A stretch of 64,000 nucleotides of DNA from positions 620,001 through 684,000 of the forward strand of contig JAAKBF010000014.1 in NCBI GenBank assembly GCA_012656075.1. Reading direction: 5' to 3'. Below the pieces are notes generated by a model, which saw nothing but the letters and a program-made list of their open reading frames with translations, had not been told where the DNA came from and ran no database searches. Source of the DNA: Phytophthora hibernalis (Eukaryota > Oomycota > Peronosporomycetes > Peronosporales > Peronosporaceae). The translations under genes and the position numbers were made by a program. Within the stretch, counting starts at the first letter, position 1. Each line of letters opens with the position of its first letter. Positions 32,447 through 44,955 of the stretch are shown piece by piece.

Positions 32447-32803
32447 TTAACACTCGTCTGCAACTTGAACCATTTGCAGACGGTTTTCACGTTTCTTTTG
32501 TCGAAGGTAGTCGAAAAGAAGACTTCCACACGATAAATTCGACAGTGGTGCCCAGCTGGGTTCGTCATAGCCCACCCATTTTACCGGAAACCGGTGCTGG
32601 GCTCGGTCCGTACTCGTCGAGAATGGCATTTTGTCCCTAAGGATGGCTTCGACTTCATATCGACCAGTCCGTTCGTCAGGTTCCCAACTGTCTTCTGGCA
32701 GCAGTTCCTCGTCGAAATCCAATCGATCGGTTTCGCTGAGCCATTTGACTAGCGAAGTCGTAGGTCTTTCGCCGATCTCGGTCACTTTCTTTAGTCTGAA
32801 CAC
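32447..32803 (-). pseudogene. Gypsy-3 pol C-terminus, chromodomain
   Basis: Reads MFRLKKVTEIGERPTTSLVK and then a chromodomain: YEVEAILRDKMPFSTSTDRA and HRFPVKWVGYDEPSWAPLSN. The aromatic positions (Y, W, W) are kept. Stop at 32447. It lies 200 nt from the end of the antisense ORF. Confidence 0.82.
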
Positions 32804-32829
32804 GTGGACTACTGGATAGAACCGGTAGC

Positions 32830-34003
32830 CGCTCTTGTCTGGCAGCTCCAGCTCGTAGGCGAAATCCTCGATCTACTGCTTGATCCGGAACGGACCGTGC
32901 CACCGATGCGCTAGCTTCTTCTTCGCGCCTGGTTTGACTCGCTCCATGAACAGCCAGACTTGGTCTCCAATCTTGAACAGAGACTGTTTTGGCTCGGCGA
33001 GTCCGTCGCTATTGTTTGCTTCAGCTATCCCCTCGCTTGTCGAATCATTCGGTATGACTTTCCGCTAGCTCCTACTGAGCGAGTCGTTGTGTTCCTTTGC
33101 TCGCCGAGCATTTAGTTTCAGCTGGTAGCTTGAGCGCTACTTCCCGTTGTTGGTTAGCTTCTCGGCGCCATTTTGTGGCTGTCGCTGAGGTGGTTTGTTT
33201 CGCGGAGCCTTTCGAGACTCGGCTAATGGAGGATGGCCTCGATTTAAGCGTTGACGGGGCGTCCCAACCGTGCACTAAGTAAATGGTGTTTCTCGCCGAG
33301 TCGAATCCCTCGAATTATTGATTGCGTAGACCAGTTTCTCGGCGATGTCGTCCCAGTCAGCGTGAAGCGGATCTTCTACGTAGACACACACCGTTTCTAT
33401 CATTGTCTTCACACTGTGTTCCTGCTCTCCGTTCGCTTGTGGTCGGTAGCTCAGTGTAGCTCGAGACCTCGACTGCATCATCTCCGAGAAAGGCTGAAAA
33501 CTTCGCTCATAAATCTTGGATCTCGTTCGTGTCGAATGAGCGATGTTGCGCTAAATCGACGGAATATGCACTCTTCGAATGATTTAGCCACTTCGAGTGC
33601 CCCAGTATCGTTCATCGCCTTAGCGATGACAAACCCGGTGAAGTGATCTTAAAATAGCAGGAGAGCCATGTTTCCTCGCTGAGTCTTTGGAAATGGTACA
33701 ACGAAGTACATCGACACAATCTGGAATGGTCGCTCGGACACGACGTTATCCGCGAAGTTGAGGCTTTCTTTTACTGGTGTTGCAATCTTCACAAGCTTGC
33801 ATATGCTTGACCACGTCGACATACAGACCAATCCAGTAGTAGTCGGCTCCCACCCGATGATAAGTCCTAACGATTCCTTGATGTCCTCCTTCGATGGAGT
33901 TGTAGAAACTCACCAAGATCTCGTCGATGAGTGTAGTCGGTACTACCATTCTTAGCTTCGTGTTATTCTCGTCGCGTCTTTCTCGCTCTCGCCGACAGTC
34001 CAT
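32830..34003 (-). pseudogene. Gypsy-3 integrase
   Basis: The zinc-binding domain is well preserved: EGGHQGIVRTYHRVGADYYW with CEDCNTSKRK (HHCC). Core: PFQIVSMYFVVPFPKTQRGN, where the expected Asp of SMDF is Tyr, and later SYRPQANGEQEHSVKTMIET with the catalytic Glu. A C-terminal basic region follows. Frames change several times between 33830 and 33000. Confidence 0.78.
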
Positions 34004-34569
34004 GTAATACAGTAGGCCATCCTCGTTGAGTACAAATTATTGACTACTTTGCCGACTTCGCCAGCTCTTCGCCGAGTGATGTCATCGAATTCACCTCGCA
34101 AATATGTCTTGAGGACAGACCATCGATATTCTTCGTCTTGAGCCGTTGATATCCGGTTCCGTCGCTCTGCTTGGACCACTAGAGGGTCGGCGTCTTCAGC
34201 ACTTGGCAGTTCCCGACGTTCTGGGCAAGCTTTGCCCTGCTCTACTACTCGCTGAGCTTCTGGAGGGTGGTATTCCATCTCGAATTCATCGACTGGGCTA
34301 TCATTGTCGGGCGAACCCGGCAAGTCGGCCTCTACTGGCACGTCGGGTGATGGTTCGCTCGCTGGGTCTTGTCCTTCATCGTAGCATCGGACAACATGGA
34401 GGTAGCGTACTGAGTTGAGGCAATCGATGAGTTCCTTATGGAGCGCCAACTGTATTTGTAATGTCTCCTTCCTGCATGCGATCACCCCCTGGATTGCTGG
34501 ATTGCGAGTCTGGAATCGCCATAATAAGGTCGGTGATGCCTCAGTCAAGTGCCGCAATGACGCCGTTAT

Positions 34570-36342
34570 TCATTCCGGAGTACTCGGCGATATTGACCGT
34601 GGTTTCCAAAGGTGAGCACTCGTAGCGATCACAATGTCCCACATCGGCAACCGCCACAAGATCCACAAGCAACTACCATAGCTGCCATACTTCTCTGTCT
34701 TCACCGACCCGTCGAATGACAGGACGTATCCCTCAAAGTCGTGTGGTACGTGCGCATATAGCAATTCTGGGTCCAGGCGGACACTCGCCGAGTTCTTAGA
34801 TGGTGGTGCAATGCGTTCTAACGACTCGTCGAGGCCAATGTGTGGAGAGACAGAGGCTTGCAACAGCTGAGCGAATTCGATATCCCACTCTCGCACCCGT
34901 TTAATTTTCAAGTAGTAAGGTGAGAGCAGGACGGCGAAGCTCACTGGTCGCCCGTACAATTCTTCGACAAGAACACCAATTCTAACGAGGAGAACCGGGT
35001 GTAGACATGGATTGTCTTGCCCGCCACCAGCGTGTAGCATATCTTGAGCAATTGAAGCAACGCAAGCACCTCTCGCTCAGCTGGGTGGTAGTTGACCTCG
35101 CTCTCTTTCAGCACTCGTCCACAGAAGCGGACTGGGATCAGTTTCCCCTCATGCATCTGCATCAGGGTGCTACGCAACGCCCAGTCATTAGACCATGACA
35201 CGGACGTCTTTCGCTAAGTCGAAGTGCCTTATAATAGGCGCTTCTGTCACCTTCCGCGTTAGCTCAGCGAATGAAGCTCTGGCGGTCGGTAAGTCGCTTC
35301 ACTACCGAAGTCATCTTCTTTCAGCTGATAAAGCACAGCTCCATACAACGCCAGGTTTTGGATTAACCGCATGTAATAATTGAGTGCGCCAAGAAATGCT
35401 TGCATCCCTTTTTCGATGACGGGAAGGGAAGCTCAGCGATCGCAGCCAACTTCTTGGGATCCGCGGCAATTCTGTCGGCCTTCACTTTGTGGGACAGGAA
35501 GTCGACCATCGGCTGTTCAAAAATACTCTAGGTGAAGATCACACTGATCCTGCACTCGGCGAAACGGGTCAGCAACCGGTCGAGCGTGTTGAGGCACTCG
35601 TCGAAGGTTGCACCTCCAAAGCAAATATCGTCGACGAACGATCGTCGACCAAAGACCGGAATTAGCTGTGACTCGTCCGGTTCACCCGTACTGAACATGT
35701 CATTTTCAGGGCTGTTGATGAGCTCTTGCAGCGGGTCAGACCCGTCGAGAGATCAGTAGTCGGCTTCAAATTTGGTGCTTAAACTCATCGAATCGGGCCC
35801 ATGCGTTAGATGGGATGGTCGTTTCTTTCGCTGAGCTGTTGCTGCAGCCTCAGCGAGCTGTTGCTGCAGCCTCAGCGAGCTGCATCTTCTCGGCGAATGT
35901 AGCCCTGCCACCACTCGGTTGCACGTAACTCCAGAGAGTGTTGTCGATGAGTCGCTGGTAGATTATAGGCGCATTTTTAGCCCAAACGGCATGAGCAACC
36001 ACTCGAAGTGGCCTAGAGCACACACAAAATCTGAATTTTCGCGAGCTCGCCGAGTCATGATTACGCCCAGAATCCACTACATGTAGCAGCGTCGAGGGAA
36101 CAGATCCATAAGTAGCTCTCGAGTTCCGTCAGCAGGTCGTCGACCAGCGGCATTGCGTATTCCATGCTGACTGTAATTGCGTTCACCAGCTTATAGTCGA
36201 TGCAGAGCCTAATGTCGACACCATTCTTCTTCATGACAATCACGATTGGCGAGGCCCAAGAGCTCTTCGAAAATGACACGAGCCCTGCTTGAAGCAGAGC
36301 TTTCAAAAGCTCATAAAGTTTGCTCAAGTTCTTCAGTGGCAC
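34570..36342 (-). pseudogene. Gypsy-3 reverse transcriptase and RNase H
   Basis: RT begins near 36342 with YELLKALLQAGLVSFSKSSW, ASPIVIVMKKNGVDIRLCID and MPLVDDLLTELESYLWICSL; the palm motif is FVDDICFGGATFDECLNTLD near 35640 (FVDD). RNase H: MHEGKLIPVRFCGRVLKESE and VNYHPAEREVLALLQLLKI near 35170-35060. The linker to integrase (34557-34003) contains YRWSVLKTYLRGEFDDIT. Stops and frameshifts throughout. Confidence 0.75.
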
Positions 36343-36592
36343 TCGCCGATCTCTTTACTTGATGGATTCGTGCTTTTGGACGTCGATATCGCAGACCACA
36401 CCGTATGCCGGTGGTGGAAGCGCATTTCCGGTCGAGATCATGATATTTTCATGCCGTTTCAAGGTTTCGACGAGCTACTGTTGCTGTCGGACATCGTGCA
36501 CTGGAGATATAACGTTGTCATCTTCGTAGTCTAGCTTCGTTGATAACGATTCCATCAGGTTAGGCAAAAGACGAGCTCATGAGCGTAATCTG

Positions 36593-37457
36593 TTAGACTC
36601 TCATCGCTCGACGAGTGTTTAATTTGGCGAGTTCTGACCCGTCTTCGAGAACGACGTCAGCTGTCGAGAGGTGCATCTCGAGTTCATCAGCGGTCGCGAG
36701 AAACCGCAACCCAATGTCTTCCTTTGGGTCTGGGCTCAATGGAGTATCTGACACCTCCAATTCTCCAGATTCGACGAGTCCTGGCTCCCGTAGCCTAGGG
36801 AATGTGGGTCTGGCTGGTGTTCGGGGTCCCACTGGTCAGCCCTGTCCATCTTGGTAGAGCAGCTTTTCTGATGCCCTTCGCTGTGAACAGCGGCTATCGC
36901 CGAGTCTTGCTGGTCCAATGGCGGCCGCTGCCAGCCACTACCTTTCCTTTCCGTTGTGTCGATAAGAGAATCGTGAGTTTGCTTCGCCGAGACGGTCGAA
37001 TCGTCAGGTTATGACGAGTCTCCTCAATGGCATCAGTCTGAGGTATTTCTCTGCTCGCTGAGTTAGATACACCTGTCGAATCTTCTTCAAGCTCGTCGAC
37101 TTCTAGCGATTCACGAGTGTTATCTTCCTCTGGTTGGAAGGGTCTTGGTTTTATAGCCGTCGGCGTCGTATACTTTGGCCTTTCGACAGCGGGCTGTCGG
37201 CTAAGCCATTCCATATATAGCCGTTGCTCTTTCCTTATGAGTCGGTTGTCGAGAGCGCCCTCGTAGGCAAGCACTTGCCAGTCGCGATATTTCGCTGAGT
37301 TCACCCGCACATAACCATTATCCCGACGCAGTACTCCATGGGGCATCCATAGAACCACCGGAAAGTGGGCTGGACACCACGTTAGGCTCGCGGTGATGTT
37401 TATAAGCAACACCCGCACGGCTCGTTCAACAGCGTTGTGCTCGGCTGTTGGTATCAC
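36593..37457 (-). pseudogene. Gypsy-3 linker between protease and RT
   Basis: Reads RVNSAKYRDWQVLAYEGALD and LIRKEQRLYMEWLSRQPAVE, then an acidic Glu/Ser-rich stretch (ESLEVDELEEDSTGVSN). No catalytic motif; taken as part of the polyprotein because of its position. Confidence 0.5.
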
Positions 37458-37490
37458 CCCTTGCAGTTGGCGAACCTACAGTTCATGCGT

Positions 37491-37937
37491 CTATTCGCTG
37501 GGGTGTATCTGTCTCAACTTGAACTGAGCGGCTTCTCTCCCCATAATGTCCAATGTCTCTCGTGGGCCTCCGATCACTTCACGACCGTACTCTGTGTCGT
37601 CTACATCTCTCGACGACATGATTAGTGGAACCACGATCTTATCGGGCAGTTTTGCCATTGAATTGTACAAGTCCAGCCTGATACCGGCTGATATCATGCT
37701 GTCGGTACCCAAAATCAGGTCGACTCCAGCAAGATGAGGCATGATCCACACCTCGACTTCGTAAACCACTTCCCACCCCAGCGTAACCTTAACGATTGCG
37801 CGAGAGGTGGTCGCCACCTTTGACTTGGCGATTCCTTGGACATCAATTTTCATGTCGTTGTTGGTGAGTCGTTTCAGTCGCAACTTCCTAGCGAATGCTT
37901 CGGTCACAGCCGACACGTTTGCTCCGGTATCCAACAA
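37491..37937 (-). pseudogene. Gypsy-3 protease
   Basis: Starts with the aspartic protease active site, MLDTGANVSAVTEAFARKL, and continues to PHLAGVDLILGTDSMISAGI, the second conserved block. Open for 148 codons; the reading upstream joins gag in another frame. Confidence 0.85.
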
Positions 37938-38315
37938 GATTTTTGTCCGTTAATCATTCACAGCTCCCATCACTAGAGCTCTCATTCTCACTCGGCGATC
38001 GAATTTCCTCGATGACCACCATCCCAGCCGCTCACCAGGGAGCAACTTCCATCTCTTGGCTTGACCTATCGAAATCATCGGTCGGAGTTCCATCCATACT
38101 TCCAATTGCTCGGTCTTCGTCTTCGTTCGACTCGCCGAGCCCACAACTCTCGTCCACATCCGTTCGTCCGCTCTTTTCATCATTCTCATTCTCACTCCAC
38201 TTGTCGGGCCGTTCCGCTTCTCCAACAAAAGCAAACACGTAGTTCGCTTCGACTGCTGGTTCTGCTGACTGTGACAGCCCGTTGTTGTCCAACCCAGTCA
38301 TGGTTGGCGAGCCCA

Positions 38316-40590
38316 CTAGTTTAAATGGCTCGACGAGTAGATGTCGTGAAGATCGTCCGGGACAATGGACTTGTCGACTGACGTCTTAACGAACTTGGCG
38401 AGTTTCTCGAAGCGTCGGAAGAGTTTGCACTGGCCTACTTCGTGCACTTGCTTGCAGAACTTGCAGCGTCGGCGACAAAAGTGTGCATCGTGACCTGCTG
38501 CTCCGCAGGCTCCACACGGACCGTATGTCTTCCGTTCTCGAGACCCGTCTCGGCGATTAGCTTGTCCTTTGGGATTCGACAAGTTCTGCTGGTATCGGTT
38601 GGAGTCCCCAGTCGTATTACTGGCGTCGATGCAGTCCGAGTCTTCTTCAGAGTCTTGGTCGAGGACTTTGCTCGCATCGCTTTCTTCATTCGACGAGGGT
38701 GTTTGCTGTAGCCTGGCCAGTGTCGAGTGCCCACAGGTCGTCGATCGACGCATCTGCAAGCGTAACTCGGCGATTTTGTTCTCCCTTCTTCTCAGCTCGT
38801 TTGGCGTCCTTACTGCGGCTTGTGCTCCGACAATCGCGTTGTTTCTTGCGGTTTGCACCGAGTAAGAGCTGGTTGATCACCTTCTCGACCTTCGTAATAT
38901 CGCTGCGTCGTTGTGGATACAGCAGATCCATGATGTCGTCGTCTCCGCAATTAAGCAGGAAATGGTCGACATGGTCGGCGGCGTCAGCTCCACCCTTTTC
39001 GTACTGGATGTGCGCGGTTCGCGCGTAGCCATTCAGTGGCAGCAAGAAGTCGCAGACATGTTCATTCTCCCTGCGTCTCGCTGAGTAGTAGCGGGCTCGC
39101 ACCGACAGGTCGAATTGCGAACAGTAATAGTCCTGGAAAGCCTCGATGAGAAGATTCCACTTTCGCTGAGTCTTCTTGGGAAGCTGTCGGACCCCCCTTA
39201 CTTGCCCAGACTCAGCGAGAATGGTTCACACCACTCATCTTGCCGTTTGCACGTCCCCTTATCTCGTAGATGAAGCGTTTGATCCATTGTAACGCATCTT
39301 CCGACTGGTAGCGTTTCCCGTCAAAGGTCGTGATCTTCTCAAGCGGCGCATGCGTTCTAATTTCCAAGACTTGTCCTCGGTCGCTTTCAACCCCATCGAA
39401 GCTCAGCTGACGGATGTGGTCATGTGGCGACTCGTCGAAATCGCGGTGCCCAGTGTAATCGTCTTCATCGCTGAGTTGATCATCGCTTCCAGAGGCTGCA
39501 AGTGCTGCGGCGTCCGATCGGATCAGGCGACGGAGATCGGCGGCTTCTTCAGCAGTGATGAATTCTGCCATTGGGCGTCGGGCTGGCTGATCGCTGGCCT
39601 TCTTCGGAGTTTGCATGTGCGCGTCGGCGAAAACGGAGTTCCCTCAGTGCTCCGGAATACGCCACGCTTCGTCTCGGGTGTCTTCGGCAATGGAACTTTC
39701 GCTGCGTCTTCACTCGGCTCAAGGAAAACGTACGGCTCAGTGACGTACGGTTGTGGTGGAGCCAGTTTGGTTTCGTCGAGTTCTTCAGCTCGGCGAGCCT
39801 TGGGTAATTGTCCCTTGGGTCCACCTTGCATCCCGAACAGGTCTTTCAACTTGCGCTTCCATCTCATCAGCTCGACGCCGACCGTCTGCACACTCCAAGA
39901 TGTCAGCGCCGGTTTCGATGGCTTATGGCCGCACCGGTATCCTATCGCTCGGAGTAGTATCACCGTGTCCTCGACGAGTTGGTCCATCGTTTGGCTATTG
40001 ATGGGTTGACCCAGTTCCTCGCTGAGTTGAGCCCACTTCGCTTGACACATGTACATCGGAGCGAACATGTTGATCCACCGACTGTTGGTTTTCATTTCTT
40101 CGACGAGTCGGGCCAGGACTCGGTTTGCCTTGGGTGTTTCGACATTATTTATCGCCTTGGGCGTAAGCGGCGGTCGGTCACCCGGAGCCACGTCTTGTTC
40201 GCTGTCATTGTCATCGCCGAGTTCCGTTGTTAGGTTCCGCTCGACTGGGCGAGGAGCTACCATGCGGGTCACCTGAAGCGAGAACTCGTCGACTTCTTCA
40301 CGGAGATCGACGCCTCTCTTCACGTCGTCACATTCCGTCCCTTCATCATCATCTTTCTCTGTTTCTTCTTCCTTCTCGCTTCCATGGTCTTCGTTATCGT
40401 CGAAATCGTCAAACTGGACATCTGCGTCCGCGGCGGTAATGCTGGCTCTTGTCGAGTTCGACTCATCGAGCGCCGATCCTCCGGCCGTCGCTGGGCTTGC
40501 GTCGCTCAAATTTTGTCGACCCCTTGACCATCTTCTCTTACTTGTTGCTCTTAACTTGGTTGTACTTGGTACCTGCGAAAACGAAGCACA
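38316..40590 (-). pseudogene. Gypsy-3 gag
   Basis: N-terminal part (40590-39523) is acidic (DDFDDNEDHGSEKEEETEKD) with a helical region RVLARLVEEMKTNSRWINMF. Capsid-like core: FDGKRYQSEDALQWIKRFIY (39330-39270), then RARYYSARRRENEHVCDFLL and HVDHFLLNCGDDDIMDLLYP. Two adjacent zinc knuckles follow near 38535-38440: CGACGAAGHDAHFC and CKFCKQVHEVGQC, the first a canonical CCHC. Ends at 38316. At least two frameshifts. Confidence 0.75.
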
Positions 40591-40595
40591 CCCCT

Positions 40596-40615
40596 GAATC
40601 CCGGGCGCGGCATCA
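40596..40615 (-). other. Primer-binding site of gypsy-3
   Basis: On the minus strand, two bases inside the 5' LTR, TGATGCCGCGCCCGGGATTC resembles the complement of a tRNA 3' end (acceptor arm plus the GGATTC of the T-arm). The tRNA species cannot be named without the genome's tRNA set. Confidence 0.65.
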
Positions 40616-40617
40616 GT

Positions 40618-41367
40618 TGTGGTGTTGTGATTCACAGGAAACGTCGTTAGTTCGGCTTCCACGCAACAGCACAACAATTTGCCGAGTCAGGTCGGTGTGT
40701 GTTATTGTTGTTGTTGTTGTTGCTATGTTGTTGTTGTTGTTGACTTGCGCAGGGTTCCTCTCGGTTCCCTTTGCGGTTCGTCCCAGCCAAGGTTCAGTCC
40801 ACCAAAGGATGGACGGCAGCGCGCGAGCGCGTTTACAGGTCACCAGGCGCAGATTACGCCCAGCTAGGAGGTTACGGTGTCCTGGTTGTGCAGACCCACC
40901 AGCCCGTCGAATAGACGAGACTTGTCTTCGCTTGGTAGCGAGACGTGCCCACCCCGGGTCGACCTTGATCTCTTGGCGCAACCAGACGGCTCCCCTACAA
41001 GCTATGCCTCTCGGGTAACAACGACAGACATACTCCAGCCCACGCAGGGACTTACCGGAAAAGTGTACGCTGTTCTTGGACTGAGAAAATTCTGCTCTGA
41101 TTGTTATCTCTATATCTTCGGAGAGCCCCTTCGGGATCCTCCCTATGTTCTTCTACCAGTCCTATACAAACATCTAATGAAATGGAGTCGTTACAGATCT
41201 CCCTGCGACTCTTCGCTCAGCTCCGTCCCTTTGTGTCGAGTTGTTTACCTACCTCTCGGCGACTCTTCGCCCAGATCCTGATTTATCCCACCGGTTGGTA
41301 TATCTCGCTCAAGGCATATTCTCGCCAAGTCGACTTTCGCCGAGTCCGACTTTTGCCGAGTCGAAAA
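40618..41367 (-). repeat. 5' LTR of gypsy-3
   Basis: About 750 bp. Differs from the 3' LTR by a (GTT)n expansion (about 40703-40743) and scattered changes. Outer end near 41367, judged by where similarity to the other LTR stops. Confidence 0.75.
40703..40743 (+). repeat. (GTT)n microsatellite
   Basis: Two runs of GTT separated by GCTAT inside the 5' LTR of gypsy-3; absent from the 3' LTR. Confidence 0.9.
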
Positions 41368-43227
41368 TCGCCACCACTCACCCTCTGAAATTAAGTGAGT
41401 GGCGAGCCTCTCAGTTAGATGCAGCAGCACAACCGGTGTATCTGCAGCTTCATCTATATGGACGCCATTAAATATGCGTGATGCAAAAATACCAAATGCG
41501 TATCTACGGTACTTATTGGGGTCACTTGTGGTACCTGGTGATAATCTGCTGATGGATTTGTGGTAACGTTCCGTCACCGTGCCCGTTCAGCACGTAAATC
41601 GCAATAGACTTTCGGCTCTTGCTGCAACATTCTGAGCGTGGTGCGAATGTGGCCCGAGATTACGCTCACGGTTAGGCAGTATCGTGGAATTAATCTGTTT
41701 GAGCTGTCCATTCCTCATTCTTCGATGTCGGTATTCCCAGTATAAGCTTAATTCAAAATTTGTTCTGGGAATGAGCGGTGGCCCGGGTCACCGCCCACCG
41801 GTTCAATTATATAATAATACTATTCCGTCTGGTGTAAGAATCTGTCGGCTCGCGAAGCCCAGACTGTGCTGTGGCGGAGTGGGTTCTCAGAATTTGCGTT
41901 CTGGAGGGCTCGATCTACACACAAAGCGCACTTCACACTGTACGTCGCGTTCGGTGCGCTGAATTCCCGGGGTCTTGACTAACGTGATTTCGTTGGACGG
42001 GTGTTCATGCGTTTTGATGCTAAAGTCGTCTGTGGGGTGACGTCTGCGTGGAAACCTTCACGCGAACGTCGAGTCGCAGACTTCTTCTCCGTAGAAGGTT
42101 GCTTTGCTTTGCCTTGGCTGTCGGGGTCGACGAGCTGCTATTCCTTGGTCGTCTTGGTCGACGAGATGCTATTGCTTGGTCGTCTTGGTCGACGAGCCGC
42201 TATTCTTTGGTTGTCGTTGCCGACAAGTTGCTATTCCTTGGTTGTCGTTGCCGACGAGTTGCTATTCCTGCCCTTGCGGGACTTTGTTGCTATACCTGCC
42301 CTCGCGGGATTTGAGTTTAACGTGCCTTCCTGTCAAACACGGGTTGGGGGGGGTTGAGACCACGGTGAGACTCCCTCGATCTACTGAAGAACGTATAGAA
42401 CTTTACAGAAGCAGACGACGGAAACATTTAGTGTCCACAGAAGGTTGATTTGCCTTGAGCTCTTGGTTGCTAATTCGTGACTGAAGTTCGATGTTAAGTC
42501 CGAATGGTCGATCGTCGAACGTCGATGTTTCTGCTCATGTCGAACCGTGCCTTTCAAACCAAATGCGGATCGGCTTGATGGATACATCCAATCAGGCGGT
42601 CCGTAGGTACCTCGAAGGTAACTACCCTCGACACGATTCTCGACGTGTTCTCGTCGATCTTCTGGAAGCTACTACACCACAGTGCTGCACTGTGCAGTCT
42701 GCACCGTCTTGTATCTGCAATGTATCGACGGTACTTGCTCGACGTAAGCTTACGTTGTAAGCCAAATACTGGGGAAAGCGCGACTGGTGTGCCACACACA
42801 AAGTGGTGAAATAAGTTGAAAAGTGGTGAAATGTGGTGGCGTCTGGTTGCAGTGCTGGTAGTAACAGTACGATTAAAAACGTTTAAACAGTTTGGAGATT
42901 ACGAACTTGCAGCGGACTTGCCCATTGTCCACATGAAAACGGATTTGGAATCATATGCAGTCGATGTGGGCAAAGCATTGCCCCTGTTGGGACGTCAGCA
43001 GAACCTGTGAAGATGACGCCAAAGCGAATAGATGAGCAACTGCCTTCGGCGAGGGGGAGAAATGAGCAGGGTGATGTGGCTGGCTGCAGTCAAGAATCTG
43101 ACGTGCAACCGCTAGTTGAATTTGATAACGGTGTGCGCAAGAAAAGAAGACACGAAAGCGGAAACGGAGATCGACATCTTTACGCGAAGACACAGCTGCT
43201 CCTAACGCAGAGTCTATAGCTACTGAT
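41368..43227. other. Non-coding stretch between gypsy-3 and the copia fragment
   Basis: No gene recognised. It contains one arm of an inverted repeat (41493-41566; partner 45736-45808) and the 31-bp tandem array at 42126-42270. The frame at 43007-43219 may be the degraded linker upstream of the copia RT. Confidence 0.5.
42126..42270 (+). repeat. 31-bp tandem repeat, about 4.5 copies
   Basis: Unit GTCGACGAGCTGCTATTCCT plus TGGTCGTCTTG, drifting from copy to copy; the last copy runs into GCCCTTGCGGG/GCCCTCGCGGG. Confidence 0.85.
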
Positions 43228-44955
43228 AATGCCTCTATGACGCAGAAATTGCCTCCTAAATTGCCACCGCCAACGTCTTCACAACGTAGACGCCAACCGA
43301 ATGTGCGCCTGCGAGATCATGTGAACAACGTGATGACACACGACGCTGATGTCTAAGTTCCCGATAACTACGAAGAAGCCCGTGCTTCGCCGCAGTGGCC
43401 ACAGTGGCGGGACGCAATGCAAGAAGAGCTAGAATCGCTACGTCGCCATCGAACATGGAAACTTGTGCGGCGTGCGTCAACTCATGGAGCAAATGTGATC
43501 ACCTGTCGCTGGGTGTACGTTTTGAAACGAGACCAGCATGGACATATAAAAAGGTTCAAAAGCGCGACTAGTGATACACGGCTTCAAGCAGGAATTCGGC
43601 GTCAACTACGACGAGACTTATGCTCCTGTTGTAAGATTCGAATCGATTCGAGCAGCTGTCTATTATGCGATGCAGCGTGGCTGGGACATCATGCAGTATG
43701 ATGGTAAAACAGCGTTTCTATATGGAGATCTCGAAGAAGTCATCTACATGGAGCAGCCCGCTGGAGTTGGTGCCAGCCCAGAGATGGTATGTCGCTTGTT
43801 GAAAAGCCTTTATTGTCTACGACAAGCACCCCGAATCTGGAATGACATGCTCAATGCCCATCTTACTCGGATTGGATTTGAACAACTTGATTCAGACGAC
43901 GGCTTGTACGGTATGCCCTGAAGTCTGAGGCAGGAGAAGTACTGATGCTTGTGACAGTCTACGTCGATGACTTGCTGTTGATGGGGCCTACTTCGCAATG
44001 CACTCGTGTGGCAGCCCTGCTGCAAGAAGAATTTGAGCTAAGAGAGCTGGGACCTGCTTGGTGTCGAAATCCTAGTTGATCGATCCCGCATGCGAGTAAT
44101 TTTTACGCAGAAACAGTACGTGATCGAGGTACTGCAGCGATTCAACATGGAAAATGCTGTGAACTCCGCCACACCACAGGCAACAGCTCCATTGATGGCA
44201 GAACCACCCCAACTCGACAGATATCCATACCGAGAAGTTCTTGGGGCGTCGCAGTACTTGGTGGGAGCCTCCCGACCAGACATTGAGCACGCAACGCGTC
44301 ACTACGGAAAATTCTTGACTTGCTGCACCAGTGCCAACTGTGCTGAGGCGATGCGCGTGCTGAGGTATTTGCATGGCACTTCAGACTTTCGGCTTGTCAT
44401 GGATGTGAAGCCAAGTACAAATTCTGGTGTCGCAGTTGTGGGTTACTCAGACGCAGATTACGCAAACGACCCAGTTGACTACAAAAGCGTAGGTGGATAC
44501 GTAACGCTGTTGGACGGTAATGTTGTGTTCTATGCGTCACGGAAGCAGCCAATCAATGCTCAAAGCACCTGTGAAGCGGAATACATCGCAATGAATGAGT
44601 GCACGCGCGACCTGCTTTGGTTCGAAGGGCTTCTGGACGAGCTCCACTGGAAACATCAAGTGTTTTACTCCGTGGGGATAACATGGGCAGCATTCGCCTG
44701 GCATCAAAACCAGGCAAACATCGCAACACCAAACACATATTGAACGAGTACCACCTGGTGCGGCATTTGGTGGAAGCGAAGCGCCTACGAACTGAGCATG
44801 TCGGTACTGAAGATCAGATTGCCGATGTCATGACAAGGGCGCTCGGGACAGTCAAATTTCGCCGGTTTCACACAGCATTGAAGGTGGTACAGGTCATCCC
44901 AAGTCGTGACGTGATCAATGGTGTTGACGATGAACATGATATCTCAGAAGTCTGA
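43228..44955 (+). pseudogene. Ty1/copia pol, RT and RNase H part only
   Basis: Gag, protease and integrase are missing. RT_Ty1 starts near PDNYEEARASPQWPQWRDAM, goes through NVITCRWVYVLKRDQHG, FGVNYDETYAPVVRFESIRA and DIMQYDGKTAFLYGDLEEVI, and has the palm motif TVYVDDLLLMG near 43960. RNase H: VAVVGYSDADYANDPVDYKS, ASRKQPINAQSTCEAEYIAM, and after a frame change KPGKHRNTKHILNEYHLVRH and EDQIADVMTRALG, ending at 44955. Frame changes near 43570, 43925, 44050 and 44650. I could not place LTRs. Confidence 0.88.

Larger units (their letters stand above)
28037..41367 (-). mobile_element. Large Ty3/gypsy retrotransposon gypsy-3 (about 13.3 kb)
   Basis: Direct LTRs of about 0.75-0.8 kb at 40618-41367 (5') and 28037-28846 (3') flank gag-pol on the minus strand and a long antisense ORF on the plus strand. 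A tRNA-type primer site lies directly inside the 5' LTR. I found no matching target duplication, and the outer LTR ends near 28846 and 41367 are uncertain by some tens of bases. The internal region carries a striking density of a TCGNYGAGT-like motif. Frameshifts are present in every domain. Confidence 0.85.
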
